From: Macrothele yani
Taxonomy: Eukaryota > Arthropoda > Arachnida > Araneae > Macrothelidae
Direction of reading: 5' to 3'
Assembly: GCA_039090855.1 (NCBI GenBank)
Contig: CM076990.1
Coordinates: 203,117,232 to 203,181,231, forward strand
DNA: 64,000 nt
Made by a program: the position numbers and the translations under genes. Each line of letters begins with the position of its first letter. Position 1 is the stretch's first letter. Shown piece after piece: positions 33,291-44,479 of the stretch. The notes under the pieces were generated by a model. That model saw only the letters and a list, made by a program, of their open reading frames with translations, was not told the DNA's origin and did not search any database.

Positions 33291-33618
33291 TTAATTTCGG
33301 AACTTTACTACAAGTAACCGAACTTACACTTTAATGGGCGATTCCTGGCTAAGTTAGGGCATTTGTTGGCATCACAAAGATATGTATTTATATTTAGAAC
33401 CCTATCAGAAGCGTAAGTAGCTTTTGATCGCAAGTTATAGTTTTCTGTTCATTTTTCAGTATAGAAAAGAGAGTGATTTCTTAGACCCTTTCACACCTCT
33501 CACACTACTAACTTAGATCCTCTCACCTCGTATTTAAGATTAGTCCACATGTCCTTATGTTCTGCATTTGAACTTATGATAACAGAACGTTGGAGAAATG
33601 TATACACACAACACGATA

Positions 33619-34825
33619 CACCGATGAATCATTACATTATGACCACCCCCATCCTAGAAAAATGAGCGTGCCTGGAGGACGAACGGTGGCACAGGTGAAG
33701 TTCACAGAGCAGTATACGCGCAACCCGAAGACCGGCTTTCGGTTAGTACAGTGTTCGGAGTCAGAATAGGAAAAGCTGTCGATTTATCGGAGTTTAATAA
33801 AGGATAAATTGTGATGGCTCGGAGCCTCGGAACTAAGATGTCAGAAACTGCTCGGTTTCTTCACGTGCCGCTGTAGTGAGTAGGTATCAAAAGTGGTGTA
33901 CAGATGGCCAAACGACGAACCATCATCCAGCCGTGTGTCGTCCGCAGCTTATTGACTCCAGAGGGGAAGGCAGACTGTCGCGCATTGTTCACAGCGATGG
34001 CAGGGCCACAGTGCGACAAATCAACCGCAGCTACAAGAGTGGTGATCAGGGCAATGCGTCACAGCACACAGTTCATCGCAACCTTCTGTGCCTTGCCGAA
34101 GACCCAGCCGGATCCCCATTCTAACTTCACGTCATCGCCAACAACGCATGAAATGGGCCCAAGATCATCGAGATTGTACCGTGGATGATTGGAAGAAAGT
34201 GGCCTGGTCTGACGAATCAAGATTCCTAGTGCATCACGTAGACGACCGAGCGCGGATACTCCGATTATCAACGGAGACTATGGCACCTAGATGCACCGTT
34301 GGGTTGAAAAATGCCGACGGCGGCGGTCGTATGCTGTGAGCGATGTTTTCTTGCGATACGTTAGGCCCCATTATCCCAATAGCACAATCCCTGACAGCTT
34401 TCAGGTATCTGAACATCGTTGCGGGCCAAGTTCACCCATTCATGGCAACTGTGTTCCCTGCTGGTGATGGGAATTACCAACAGGAAAATGCGCCATGCTG
34501 CCAGAATCGTCAAGGAGTGGTTTGAGCAACATGCTGGTGACTTTCTCTTTATGCCCTGGTCTTCAAATTCGCCTGACATGAACCCAATCAAACATTTGTG
34601 GTTCGACTTCGAAAAGCATGTTCGTGCTAAATCACCACCACTCCGAAATGTACGGGAAATGAAGAACTTATTGTTGACATTATGGTACCAGGTACCGTAG
34701 GATACCTATCGCCACCTCATCGAATCGATGCCTCACCGAGTGGCAGCTGTTTTGTGGTTTTGTGAGCTAAAGGGGGGTCCTACAGCTTATTAGGTAGGGG
34801 GTCACAATGTAATAGCTCTTCGGTG
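33619..34825 (+). pseudogene. Tc1-like transposon, full length, Glu to Lys at the catalytic triad
   Basis: TA at 33617-33618 and 34826-34827; ends CACCGATGAATCATTACA and a match closing GCTCTTCGGTG. Same family as 24828-26036 (minus). Plus-strand parts: QKWCTDGQTTNHHPAV and LIDSRGEGRLSRIVHSDGRA (DNA binding, 33886-34010), MKWAQDHRDCTVDDW, AWSDESRFLVHHVDDRARI (first Asp, 34203), NGNYQQENAPCCQN-type second-Asp region (Asp absent) near 34475, and SPDMNPIKHLWFDFEKHV (34570-34620), where Lys replaces the catalytic Glu. Frameshifts throughout. Confidence 0.9.
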
Positions 34826-34827
34826 TA

Positions 34828-36465
34828 CATTCATTACATGTGCACTTTCCACTACAACTATAGCTTATTTCTCACAGGCAGATCAACTACAGTTTTTCAC
34901 AGATCACTAACACATGAAAATGCAAGTATTCTTTTCACATTTGTTCTCTTCCTGATGCGTCTTCACTCATCATCATGCAACTCGCACTTTCGCTTCTTTC
35001 CAGGATAGGCTCTCCGAAGTGGAAACGATTTACCTCTACAGGTGGAAATGGGTAGAGCAGAAACCAATTTGTTTCGTTCCATAAACTGTGATAAGGTTTT
35101 CTTTTTCTTGTGTGATGATTCAGTTTCTGAAGGCATCGCCCTTGTTTCATTATGAGCTGTTGAGACTACTTTCAACAACTTTAACAAAACGTCAGCGTTC
35201 TTTGTAAGACGAGCTCTACTTTCGAATTCTTGGAAAAACGCACCTAAATAATCACGGCTTCATTTCAGCATTTTCACTCCCCGAATCCAAACGTACTCGT
35301 CTGATCTCCCGAGAGAATCACGTGACCAAGTGACGCCCTGAATTCTGCATGGGAACAGAAAGATTCTATTGTTGCGTTAAAAGGCAGTCTGAGACCAAAT
35401 TCTAAATGTCAGCATGTATTTAATTTATACTGTATTTTAATACAAAGCCGAAGTGCAACAGTGTTTGATTGCTTTCTCCGCATTTCAACTGTTTTGAATC
35501 GTGCAGCGAAACAAAAGAATGTTTTCTGGTTCCGGTGGTTCCGGTGGTCCCGGATCAAAGTGGCACTACATTTACACCCAACTATAGAAAAAGGAATCTT
35601 CTGCCTCATCTGACGGTTGGAGCTGATAGCTGAAAAAAAATTAAAGAAAATAATGAAACACTAGAAGCGTCCACACGGGCTTACCCAAACTGGACAACTG
35701 ATGTGCTGATTAGAAACAACGTAGAAAGAAGCAAAAAATACACCGAACGCAGCAGTGAAGGGTCACAGTTGATCGAACAAGTGCAGCACCGCCAAATGGG
35801 CAATATATGTTCTTCTGGACGTCATTTTGAAAATAATGAAACTGATATGACCACAATTAATCGCTTAGTGAGAATCTTGATTTAATCGCCTTTTCGAGTG
35901 AGCCACTTGAACAAGGTTGGTGCAGCACATTTTTCGACTTTAATGAGCACGACTTTATGCAAAAATTCTTGGACTAAGAATAGCAAAAGAATTTTTATTT
36001 ATTTTACAAAGGTATATACCCAATACTTGGCTTAAAACTGATGATTCTTTCAATTTGTTTAAATTTTCTAGACACAACTACACACGTACCTCATCTAGTG
36101 AGAAGTTTGTGCAATATAGAAATCAAAAATTGACGTATCGTAGTGGTAAGGGTTGCAGCAACAGAAGAAAAAAAATTGTGCTCATATTTTGAAAGCAGAG
36201 ATGTTGTGCTATATAGAAATTCACATGCTCACATATGGAAGGAATATGCATGTAAACATCAAGTCGGAAAACTATAGCAGGAAAAGTACAAATTTTACGA
36301 TAAATCTTGGTTGTGCTGTCAAATATCCGATGCAATTGTTTCCGAATGAAGTTGTCAGCAAGAAATATATTGTACAAAGCACAAATATGCATTTTATGTT
36401 TCCCAGCGCGAAAGGCAATAAACAGATGTTAATAATTATGTAGCTTTGGCTTTCTCCTTTCGTTG
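34828..36465. other. Spacer without recognisable genes
   Basis: About 1.6 kb with no repeat family or protein signature that I recognise. Short open frames at 35409-35609, 35703-35885 and 36153-36443 have no motif. Confidence 0.4.
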
Positions 36466-36469
36466 ATGG

Positions 36470-36674
36470 TTTAACGATTGCCATGAGTAGTTCAATGGGC
36501 TATAATAAGCAGTCGCCCGTCCATTATTGAGGGCGACTGGTTCCAGAGAAGGAAGAGAGAGCCAGCACCGTAAGACAAACACAACATCCATGCCTCATCG
36601 AGATTCAAACCCGGACCCATCACGGACGAATGGTCATAAGCCAGCGCTTATTCCACTGCTCCACCAGGGCGGCC
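36470..36674 (-). repeat. SINE-A copy
   Basis: Minus strand: GCCGCCCTGGTGGAGCAGTG start, B box GGGTTTGAATCTCGATGAGG, full body including GGAACCAGTCGCCCTCAATA and GACTGCTTATTATAGCCCAT (an extra TTA against the other copies). The head has ATAAGCGCTGG in place of TAAGCGATGG. Confidence 0.85.
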
Positions 36675-36776
36675 CTTTCGGTGTTCTAGTTTAACGATAG
36701 GTGTATATGAGCGAATGAGATATTTATAGGGGTGCACTAAAAAGTATTGTCTTCTCTTCTAGTTTTTGTTTTGTTT

Positions 36777-36948
36777 TGAGGTTGAAGGCCCCAAAACAAG
36801 CAGTCGCTTGTCCCTAATTTGGCACCACTTCCAGGGAAGGGAAAGAGCCAGTGCCGTAGGATAAACACACCACACATGCTTCATCTAGGTCCACTCGAAC
36901 GAGCGTTCAGTAGTCAACGTTTAGAATACTCCGCCACCGGGACGGCTG
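36777..36948 (-). repeat. SINE-A copy, diverged
   Basis: Minus strand: GCCGTCCCGGTGGCGGAGTA start, body with TGTGTTTATCCTACGGCACT, GGCTCTTTCCCTTCCCTGGA and CCAAATTAGGGACAAGCGAC. It ends shortly before the usual GTGGTCGTTAAA. Confidence 0.75.
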
Positions 36949-36954
36949 CTTGTA

Positions 36955-38159
36955 CACACACCGGCCACTAAATTAGAAACCTTTATGCAAATGTACATAA
37001 CGTAATTTTCGCTTTACGCAGCATATGTACAAAATACGTAGTCGCGGGCATTATCACGAGGTCTAGGTAACTATTTAAGATTTCTGCTCGTCAGTTAAGT
37101 ATCGTCAGCCGCATTGATTACAATGGGAAAAACAAAGGATCTTTTGAAAAAGTTTTTTTGTGGGTGCCCGTCTGGCTAGAGCGACGATTTTGAAAACAGC
37201 AGAGCTGACTCATTTCTCGAAAGGTGAGATATTCCGAGTCTTTAATCTGAGGAAAAATAACCTCCATTGCTTGTCTAAGAGGCGTAACTTTGGCGCGGCG
37301 ACAATTTGTTAGGAACAAGATCGCCGTCATCTGAGAAGGCTTGTACGGAGAAGCAGAACTTGCTGTGTGCAGCAGTTGACCGAAGCATTCCCAGAACGCC
37401 AGACCCATGTCTCAGCGAACTATGCGCGTGGAATCGTAAAAAAGTCGCATGCCTATACGAAGACCACTAATTTCTGCGAAGGACCAGAAATTTCGTTTAC
37501 ATTGGCATCAGGAACATCGTGACTAGACACTGGAAAACTTGAAGAAATTCATGTGGTCTCGTGATACACCTTGTGCTGCACCTACGGTAGACAGAGAGCT
37601 TGGCGGAATCCCCATGAAGCAGTGGACCTAGCTTGCTTTGTAAACACAACTCAAGGTCCATGTGGGGATGTCATGGTGTGGAGTACGTTCTGGTGGTACT
37701 GCACGGATCCCCTGATTTTGCTAAAAGATAGGGTGTCCTTCGAGGATTATTTGAACACTTTTGTCTCTCAAGCTCATCCTGCAATATCACTTTTTATTTA
37801 TCCAACAGGTGACGGCTGTTTCATGGACGACAGTCTATCTCGCACAATGTGTTCAGCAGTGGTTCAGCGAGCATGGCAGTGACTTCCACCATCTTCTCTG
37901 GCCACCACAAAAGTCGGATCTGAACCCCATTGAGAATGCATAGGACATGTTAGAATAAAAAGATCCAGGAGCAAAGTCCTCTTCCCTCAAATCTGAGCCA
38001 TTTAAAGGATTATCTAGTGAATACCTGGTATGCTGTAAACGTATATGCACTGTAACACCTTGTAGAATCTATGCCAAACAGCATACGTGCTGTAAGTCGG
38101 GCTAAACGAGGTCCAACCCGGTACTGAATAAAGATTTCTTATTCAATGGCCGGTGTCTG
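36955..38159 (+). pseudogene. Tc1-like transposon, full length, decayed
   Basis: TA at 36953-36954 and 38160-38161; ends CACACACCGGCCACTAAATT and a match closing CAATGGCCGGTGTCTG. Transposase: MGKTKDLLKKF near 37122, then many frameshifts; 37667-37830 reads GDVMVWSTFWWYCTDPLILL and SFEDYLNTFVSQAHPAI; 37855-37940 reads QQWFSEHGSDFHHLLWPPQK and SDLNPIEN with the Glu. The first-Asp region (FMWSRDTP) and the second-Asp region (TGDGCFMDDSLS) are frameshifted. 1205 bp matches an undeleted element. Confidence 0.85.
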
Positions 38160-38679
38160 TAGTTCCGTGTGCTATTGCAGTTAATCAGGGATTTCCTATT
38201 AGAAGAATCCATACATGCAGACATATTATTTATGGGGTGAATTAAATAATTCTGAGCACACGCTAAACCCTATTACGCGGGAGATGATATGTTTCCTGTA
38301 GTACAGAGCACGAGCAAGTGATTCTTGGAATACAAAAACGTACCACGAAGAGTAAGATACAGGATAAGGAAGAAATAAAAAAAGGCATATAAAATTAGCT
38401 AGCAACGATTTCTGGCCACTAGTATGTAGCTAATCGATTCACTGTGGCATCAATCGATCACATGCTTAGGTTTCCCAGGTTATTTGTTTTAAACTGCACA
38501 TACGTTGTGAATAGTAATAACATTTGCTCACAAATATGTAGTTTTCTTTGCTTTTGTAAATACGAGGTATTGTGGTTGAGAATGCTGCTGCTGTGTGTGT
38601 GTGTGTGTGTGTTGCCATAGCTGAGTGAATCACTTCGAGCTAAAACCTATAACCGACTTAACTTTACAAATGCAGTCTG
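38160..38679. other. Spacer with a (GT)n microsatellite
   Basis: A GT run of about nine repeats lies at 38593-38612. Nothing else recognised. Confidence 0.6.
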
Positions 38680-38880
38680 GCCGCCCCAGTAACGCAGTGG
38701 TCTAATCACTAGCTCGTGACCGCTCGTCCGAGCAGGTACGGGTTCGAATGGCGCGGATGTCGTGTTTGTCTTACTTCCCTGTATCTCTCCCTTTCCTGGA
38801 ACTAGTGACCCTAAATTAGGGACGAGCGACTGCTTATAGCCCATTGAGTTACTCACGATGGTCGTTAAATCCTTGACAAA
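38680..38880 (+). repeat. SINE-A copy
   Basis: GGCCGCCCCAGTAACGCAGT start, B box GGGTTCGAATGG, then a small deletion and the body (GGATGTCGTGTTTGTCTTAC, CTGGAACTAGTGACCC, GTTACTCACGATGGTCGTTA). Confidence 0.85.
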
Positions 38881-39224
38881 AGAACAGTCTTAATCGTTTT
38901 GTTATGCTGTCCAGAAAATCTGTAAACATGGCTGGAAAATATTTGTTTCATTGCATGGAGTGTTTGCTAAGTTCTCATCTGTTGTCGTTCTTAACCCTTT
39001 AACAGTTCGGAACGAATTAACTCGGGGTCAGCAAAATGGGCTGAAATCAGGCCGATCGAATATATTCGCTGTTTAAGCATTGGGTCGAACGCGGCTGGAA
39101 TGGGCGAACCTGCTCATTACAGATCATTTAGGGAAATGAATGATATTAATACTTTCTGACTTACCTGCTGAAAGAGCTATAACGATGGCGACGAACCTAA
39201 AAAACGAGAAAGAAGATCGTGAAT

Positions 39225-39830
39225 GGAATACGGGATTATACCATACAATATAAATATTGAAGATGTGAATCCGTTTTTTGGTGTCAATATGACATGGATG
39301 GTAAGTCACAAAATATCCGAAAACTTGAAAATTTTGTCGTCCTAGAGCAGGAATCTACACCATCCAGAACGACCAAGTGTCAAGTTTCCGATTAATTTAA
39401 ATATAGACATCACAGGATTCGCTAGTCGAAGCAACCGGCATCAACGTTTAGCGAATCTGGAGGTTAAGAATTCTATCCCGTGACTGCCCGGAGGAACAGA
39501 TAAATCATGAATGGAATACGGGGTTACACCACACAATACAAATTTTGAAGATGTGAATTTGTATTCTGGTGTAAATATGACAAGGCTGGAAAGTCAGATA
39601 ATATCCGAAAACTTAAAAAAAAAATAATCGAAAACTTGAGACTTGGTCGTTATGGGTGGTGTAGTGGTTAGCATACTCGGGCGCTATCCGGGAGGCGCGG
39701 ACTCGATTTACGCTCCAAGACGACGAAATTTTCAAGTTTTCGGATATTGCCTGACTTACCATCTTTGTTATATTTATACCAAAAAACGAATTAACAGCTG
39801 CAAAATTTGGAGAGAGAAGATGTTTGAATA
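39225..39830. repeat. SINE-C cluster: two minus copies and one plus copy
   Basis: Plus copy at 39652-39830: GGTGTAGTGGTTAGCATACT (A box), GCGCGGACTCGATTTACGCT (B box), GACGACGAAATTTTCAAGTT, TTCGGATATTGCCTGACTTA. Minus copies at 39225-39360 and 39490-39625 share CAAGTTTTCGGATATT and a tail with ACATCTTCAA and TACACCA or TATACCA. The head matches the palindrome arms at 12117-12292. SINE-C is thus a tRNA-Gly/Glu-like derived family with a variable 3' part. Confidence 0.7.
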
Positions 39831-40211
39831 ACATGTTTTGACCTAGTGGCGTGATGACCGTGTTAAGGGAAATAGCCTTTCCTCATGATGTCGTGCGTCA
39901 TGGAACAGAGAATAATGGACTAGAAGGGAGCAGTTGTCATGGTTAAGGATTTAAGAACGGTACTGATGAGATAGGAAGAGGAAAGGAAAAGTGTTTTGCT
40001 TTAGATTTCTTAAATCCCGGCTGCTATCTATATATTTTTGTTTAGAGAACGCAGAAAATTTTGGGCGCCATTTAGTTTTGGTACATTGGCCGTTTAAAAG
40101 GTATAAAAAAAAGGGAAAACCATGATGTTTTGATTTATATAAATGTGTTATGCACCTAGCATTGTACTTTGGGTTCTAGAAATGGGACTGGAAAATTTCT
40201 TTTTCTGTATG
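39831..40211. other. Spacer without recognisable genes
   Basis: No signature seen. Confidence 0.4.
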
Positions 40212-40300
40212 ATACAGATGAAGTGCCAAAAGTCAAAAGTCACATGAAGTGCCAAAAGTCAAAAGTCACATGAAGTGCCAAAAGTCAAAAGTCAGATTAT
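40212..40300 (+). repeat. Three tandem 26-bp copies of a Tc1 terminal motif
   Basis: GAAGTGCCAAAAGTCAAAAG starts at 40220, 40246 and 40272. The real terminal repeat of the adjoining Tc1 has the same GAAGTGCCAAAAGTC at 40310. The first unit is preceded by TACAGAT, like the TACACA at the true end. Confidence 0.9.
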
Positions 40301-40305
40301 GCATA

Positions 40306-41514
40306 CACAGAAGTGCCAAAAGTCATGAGATAGCACTATGCAAATTTTTAACTGGAGCTGCCCGTCGTCTAGAGGCTTCGACGCACGCCACAGTTGCGAG
40401 GTGTAATCTCGTGAGTCAGGTCGAACAACCGCTAGTAGGATTATGTTAAGCCGACGTGAATTATCGTAGTTTGAAAGAAGCATGATAGTAGGAGCCAGAT
40501 GGATGGGACATGTAATTTCTGAAGTTGTACGAATATTCATCATTCCTCGATACATGGTGTCACGAGTGTACCAAGAATATCTCATGGAAGGCATTACCAC
40601 CCACCGTGAAACAGCGTAGTGGCCCATCACGGGTGCTGAATGACCGCGACCACCGGTGTCTGACCAATATTGTTCATACTAACCAGACAAGCGATACTGG
40701 CTCAAATAGCATCCAATTCAATGCAGGAGGTACCAGAGACATATTGATCAGGTCAGTGTAGCGTAATTTAACGTCCATGAGGTATGGAAGCAGAAGATCC
40801 ACCAGAGTGCCTTTGTTAATACCACAACATTGGACACAGATCCTCACCTGGGCTCGCGAGCACGGCAATTGGACCCTGGAAGGCTGGTAACATGTGGCAT
40901 GGTCCTCTGAAGCATGCTACCAGTTGTTACAAGCTGATGTAGGGTTCGGGTATGGTGCAGACCCCATGAGGCCATGGGCCTAAGCTGTCAACAAGGCACT
41001 ATGCCAGCTGGTGGTGGTTCCATCCATGTGTGGGGTGTCTTTACGTGACACGGTTTACGTCCTCTGGTCCTCGTAAACACGTCATTAACTGGTAATCGCT
41101 TTGTTACTCTGCTGGGTGACCATTTGCACCCTTCATGGATTTCACGTACTCCAACAACGATGGGATTTACCAGGTGGACAACGTACCATGTCATCGGGCG
41201 CAAGTTGTCCAAAATTTATTCGAGGAGCATTCTGGACAGTTCCGACGGATGCTGTGGCCACCACGTTCTCCCGACATGTACCCAATAGAGTACTTATGGG
41301 ACGTGGTGGAAAGGTTCATTCGTACCGAAGATCCTGCGTCTACAAATACCAGGGAACTGCGGGCATATATTTAGACGGCATGGCTCAATATCTCTCCAGA
41401 AGTCTTCTGGTCACTTATGGAATCGATGCCACGTCGAGTTGCTGCACTTCGCCGGGCTAGAGGAGGTCCTACACGATACTAGGTACGTATTCCATTACTT
41501 TTGGCACTTCAGTG
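40306..41514 (+). pseudogene. Tc1-like transposon, full length, decayed
   Basis: TA at 40304-40305 and 41515-41516; ends CACAGAAGTGCCAAAAGTCA and a match closing TTTTGGCACTTCAGTG. Transposase parts: GARWMGHVISEVVRIFIIPR and MVSRVYQEYLMEGITTHRET (DNA binding, 40490-40617); WSSEACYQL near 40900, where the first Asp is replaced; GGGSIHVWGVFT; and 41135-41374 with GIYQVDNVPCHRAQVVQNLF (second Asp kept) and SPDMYPIEYLWDVVERFI (Glu kept). It ends AALRRARGGPTRY then stop at about 41480, the normal Tc1 C-terminus. Confidence 0.9.
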
Positions 41515-42009
41515 TAGAACAGACCCTGGCAATCTTAATCACGTTAAGTGAATCATAGTTTGGCCCACCTAAACAAAGATACTTGCAGAATAAAAACATT
41601 GAGCGCCATAAATACGATAGTCTTGAAATTTGATAGATAAGAATTTATAAATTTAAGGAAAGATAGATTTCCTCTGTTCAGTATTTAGATCAGAACTGTT
41701 CTTAGTTACAGATTGGACCTAAACTGCTTTCAGTAACTGTCAGCTACGAGTGTTCCTTTCCATAGTAGTAATGTGTATAGAACCTTTATGACAACCTAAG
41801 GCAGAAAATTTTTAAAGCTCACAGAACTAAAATGGTGACCTCGTTAGCAAAACGGTTTCAATTTAGAACAGTCACTTAGTTTGGTGCAGATTCTCACTAT
41901 AAAGCCATTAAAGAGGTCGTTGCACCGAGATCTGTTCCCCCCTGTTATTCAATCGAAAAGTGAAAGACCAATCAGTGATGACTGACATCAAGGAAATTAA
42001 AAAAATTAC
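41515..42009. other. Spacer without recognisable genes
   Basis: No signature seen. Confidence 0.35.
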
Positions 42010-42150
42010 ATTCTTTGAAGGGAGCTGTTAAATGCTGGACAAACTGTATTTGCGCTCTCAAAGAAGGGCACGGAAGTCGCAAGCAAAGCGTTCCGTATCG
42101 CTCATTGAGTAGCTGAATGCGTGACAACACTAGACGGCACTCCATTAGAA
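42010..42150 (+). pseudogene. Possible hAT-like (GTF2IRD2/ZBED5-type) transposase fragment
   Basis: One frame reads QTVFALSKKGTEVASKAFRI then AH, a stop, and VAECVTTLDGTPLEE. This resembles the N-terminal region of hAT transposases of the ZBED5/GTF2IRD2 type (ASKAFRIAHxxAE). Only about 40 residues, so it could be coincidence. Confidence 0.35.
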
Positions 42151-42302
42151 GAACGGCATAACAACAACGTGCTGTGGAGAGTAAACACGAACGTCACTGT
42201 GGCTCCGGGTTACCAACACAAGTTTCTTTAAGCCTAAATGGCCCAACACGAAAGTTAGTTCCTGGATTGCTAACTCGTTTCTTTGTTCCATTTTTCTCCC
42301 GG

Positions 42303-42530
42303 GGCGGGGGGGGTTAATGATCATGGTGAGCGACTCAATTGTTTTGTAAACTGTTTAGCTGTATCCATACCTTATTTTGGGGCCACTAGTGCGAGGGAGT
42401 GGGAGAGCCAGTACCATAAGTCAGGCACAAAATCCGTGCCTCAACTGAAATTCGAGCCTAGTCCCATCTCGGATGAATATTTACAAGCCAGGGCCCCGTA
42501 CCACTCGGCCACCGCGACCCTGTTCCTCAA
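42303..42530 (-). repeat. SINE-A body with a different tRNA-like head
   Basis: Minus strand: GGTCGCGGTGGCCGAGTGGT (class II tRNA-like A box) and GGCTCGAATTTCAG (B box) in place of the usual GCAGTGGTCTAAGCG head, then the SINE-A type body: TACTGGCTCTCCCACTCCCT and an AGTGGCCCC block. A similar head occurs at 63022-63245. Confidence 0.65.
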
Positions 42531-42545
42531 GCTTATATGACCCAA

Positions 42546-42778
42546 GCTTAGACCACTGCCCCGGTGGCGCAGTGGTCTAAGAGATGGCCTCTGATCATTT
42601 GTCCGAATGGGGTCCGGGTTCGAATCCCGGTGAGGCATGGATGTTGTGTTTGTGTTACGGCACTGGCTCTCTCCCTTCCCTGGAACCAGTGACCCTAAAT
42701 TAGGGACGGGCGACTGCTTATAGCCCATTGAGTTGATCACGGTGGTCGTTAAACCTCCAATCAAAAAAAAATATATAC
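42546..42778 (+). repeat. SINE-A copy with 5' snap-back and 11-bp duplication
   Basis: Full SINE-A (CCCCGGTGGCGCAGTGGTCT, GGGTTCGAATCCCGGTG, complete body, A-tail then ATATATAC). ATATGACCCAA is present at 42535-42545 and 42779-42789. Inside the duplication, before the normal start, lie 12 bases CTTAGACCACTG (42547-42558). They are the exact inverse of CAGTGGTCTAAG at 42570-42581. Confidence 0.92.
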
Positions 42779-43053
42779 ATATGACCCAAAACGAAAATTA
42801 GTGTGGTTCGTTCAAATGATTTAACACGAACGCAAGTTACTTTGTTTCTTAAACTTAAATGACCTAACACGAATATTACTACGGCTTCGGGCGTCAACAT
42901 TCTTAACACTGTTGATTTAAAACACAAGTCTGTGAGGTTCCTGCTCAGGTTTCTTTGGTTTCCTTGTTGCTTAAACTTAAGGGGCCTACACATATTCATC
43001 AAATTTGTGGTGTGAATGGAGATGACAAAAATAATATTCATCCATGTGGCGTA

Positions 43054-44207
43054 CACAGTCGTATCAGAATAATCTAGCCACTCCCGGAATCACGGTGTAC
43101 CCGCCCAGGTGCATCACAGAGTGCACGTGTCAAGGTCGAACACACAGAGATAGTGCGTAGTGTGTGACGTAAGCACAATGGGCAGAGGTAGTGATTTGAC
43201 GGACGTTTTAAAAAGGAATGATCATCGGCTACCTCACCTAGGATGGAAACATCTCAGAAATAGCTGACTTCGTAGACTGTTCGCGAGGTGCTGTAGTAAG
43301 GGTGTACCAAAAATGGACCGCTGGCCCACTGAGTACCTCCCGATGTCAAAACTGTGGATCCCCAAAGACCATCGACCCCAGAGAAGAAAGTCGCCTCCGT
43401 CGACTCGTAAAGGGCAATCGACGGGCAACAGTGCAGCAATCGACCATGCAAATAAAGGTTGGGCACCCAGATACGTGTTCCCGATAACAGTAGAGTGAAC
43501 CCTGTGATGAGTCAAAGCGCTCATGTTAACTTAGGTCCATCGGAAACGTTGCCTCCAGTTCGCATGGGACTACAGTCATTGGACAGTAGAAGAGTGGAAA
43601 AGGGTTGCCTTCTCCGACGAATCGAGTGACGGGCTGTGGTGGATACGGTGCCATACACACGAGAACCAACATCAGGACACGCTTGTCAGTCAAACATACG
43701 CCGGCGGTGGCAGTGTGCAACTCTGGGGGATGCTTTCCTGCTTTGACCTGGGACCGGTGGTACCACTGAATGGGTCACTGAAGGACAATGACTACCTGTC
43801 CATCCTCGCTGACCACATGGCTCCCTTCATTTTGGACGTATACCCTGGTGGTGGTAGTGTCTATCAACAGACAATGCGCCCCGCCACGTCGCTAAGAGGG
43901 TGCGTGACTGGTTCCAGGAAGACGACAGCGTTGCATCCGTTTTTCCTTCGCCGGCGAAATCACCCGATCTCAATCTCATAGAGCACTTGTGGGACTGTTT
44001 GGATCCACAGGTTCGACATGCCGACCCACCACCACGTCATCTCCGGTACCTCCGTGCTCTGCTGCAGTCCGAATAGGCACGTGTGCCTCGGGCAACCTTC
44101 CAGGGCCTCATTGCGTTCATGCCACGCCATCGCGTTGCTGTCATCCGGACCTAGGGTGGTTATTCCCATTATTAGGTAGGTGGTTATATTATTCTGATAG
44201 GACCGTG
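43054..44207 (+). pseudogene. Tc1-like transposon, full length, decayed
   Basis: TA at 43052-43053 and 44208-44209; ends CACAGTCGTATCAGAATAAT and a match closing ATTCTGATAGGACCGTG. Transposase parts: ISEIADFVDCSRGAVVRVYQ (DNA binding, 43252-43310), GSPKTIDPREESRLRRLVKG, VAFSDESSDGLWW (first Asp, about 43598), GGGSVQLWGMLSCFDLGPVV, YLSILADHMAPFILDVYPGG, then YQQ followed by TMRPAT where a base is missing from the second-Asp codon, and LNLIEHLWD (Glu, 43970). Two Tc1 copies in the window (this and 9791) lost a base in exactly this codon. Confidence 0.88.
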
Positions 44208-44264
44208 TATTTACCTCAGAGGTGGCGCATATGGCAAGACGGCAAAGTTGCAGCGACAAACTTC

Positions 44265-44340
44265 GTCGGTGTAGGTTAAATGGGAAAGCATTCGGCTTCG
44301 GACCAGAAGGATGTGAGTTCGATTTCCGCCACTGGCAAAT
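44265..44340 (+). repeat. tRNA-like repeat fragment
   Basis: AATGGGAAAGCATTCGGCTT and GTGAGTTCGATTTCCGCCAC look like a decayed A-box/B-box pair at tRNA spacing. No 3' CCA-proximal stem pairs. Probably another SINE head. Confidence 0.35.
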
Positions 44341-44479
44341 GGTTTTTACGCTATACCTAATAAAGCTAAAGTACTTTATTTACTTTCGCATATACACCCT
44401 GGTAGCAAATTACAGTGAGACTTCGGTTATACGTTTTCCAGTTATACGTTTTTTACGCTTTCCAACCGTAGGTTGAAGA

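Noticed and set aside
38593..38612. Regulatory Z-DNA element
   Set aside because: A short GT microsatellite is expected by chance in such genomes and nothing around it suggests a promoter.
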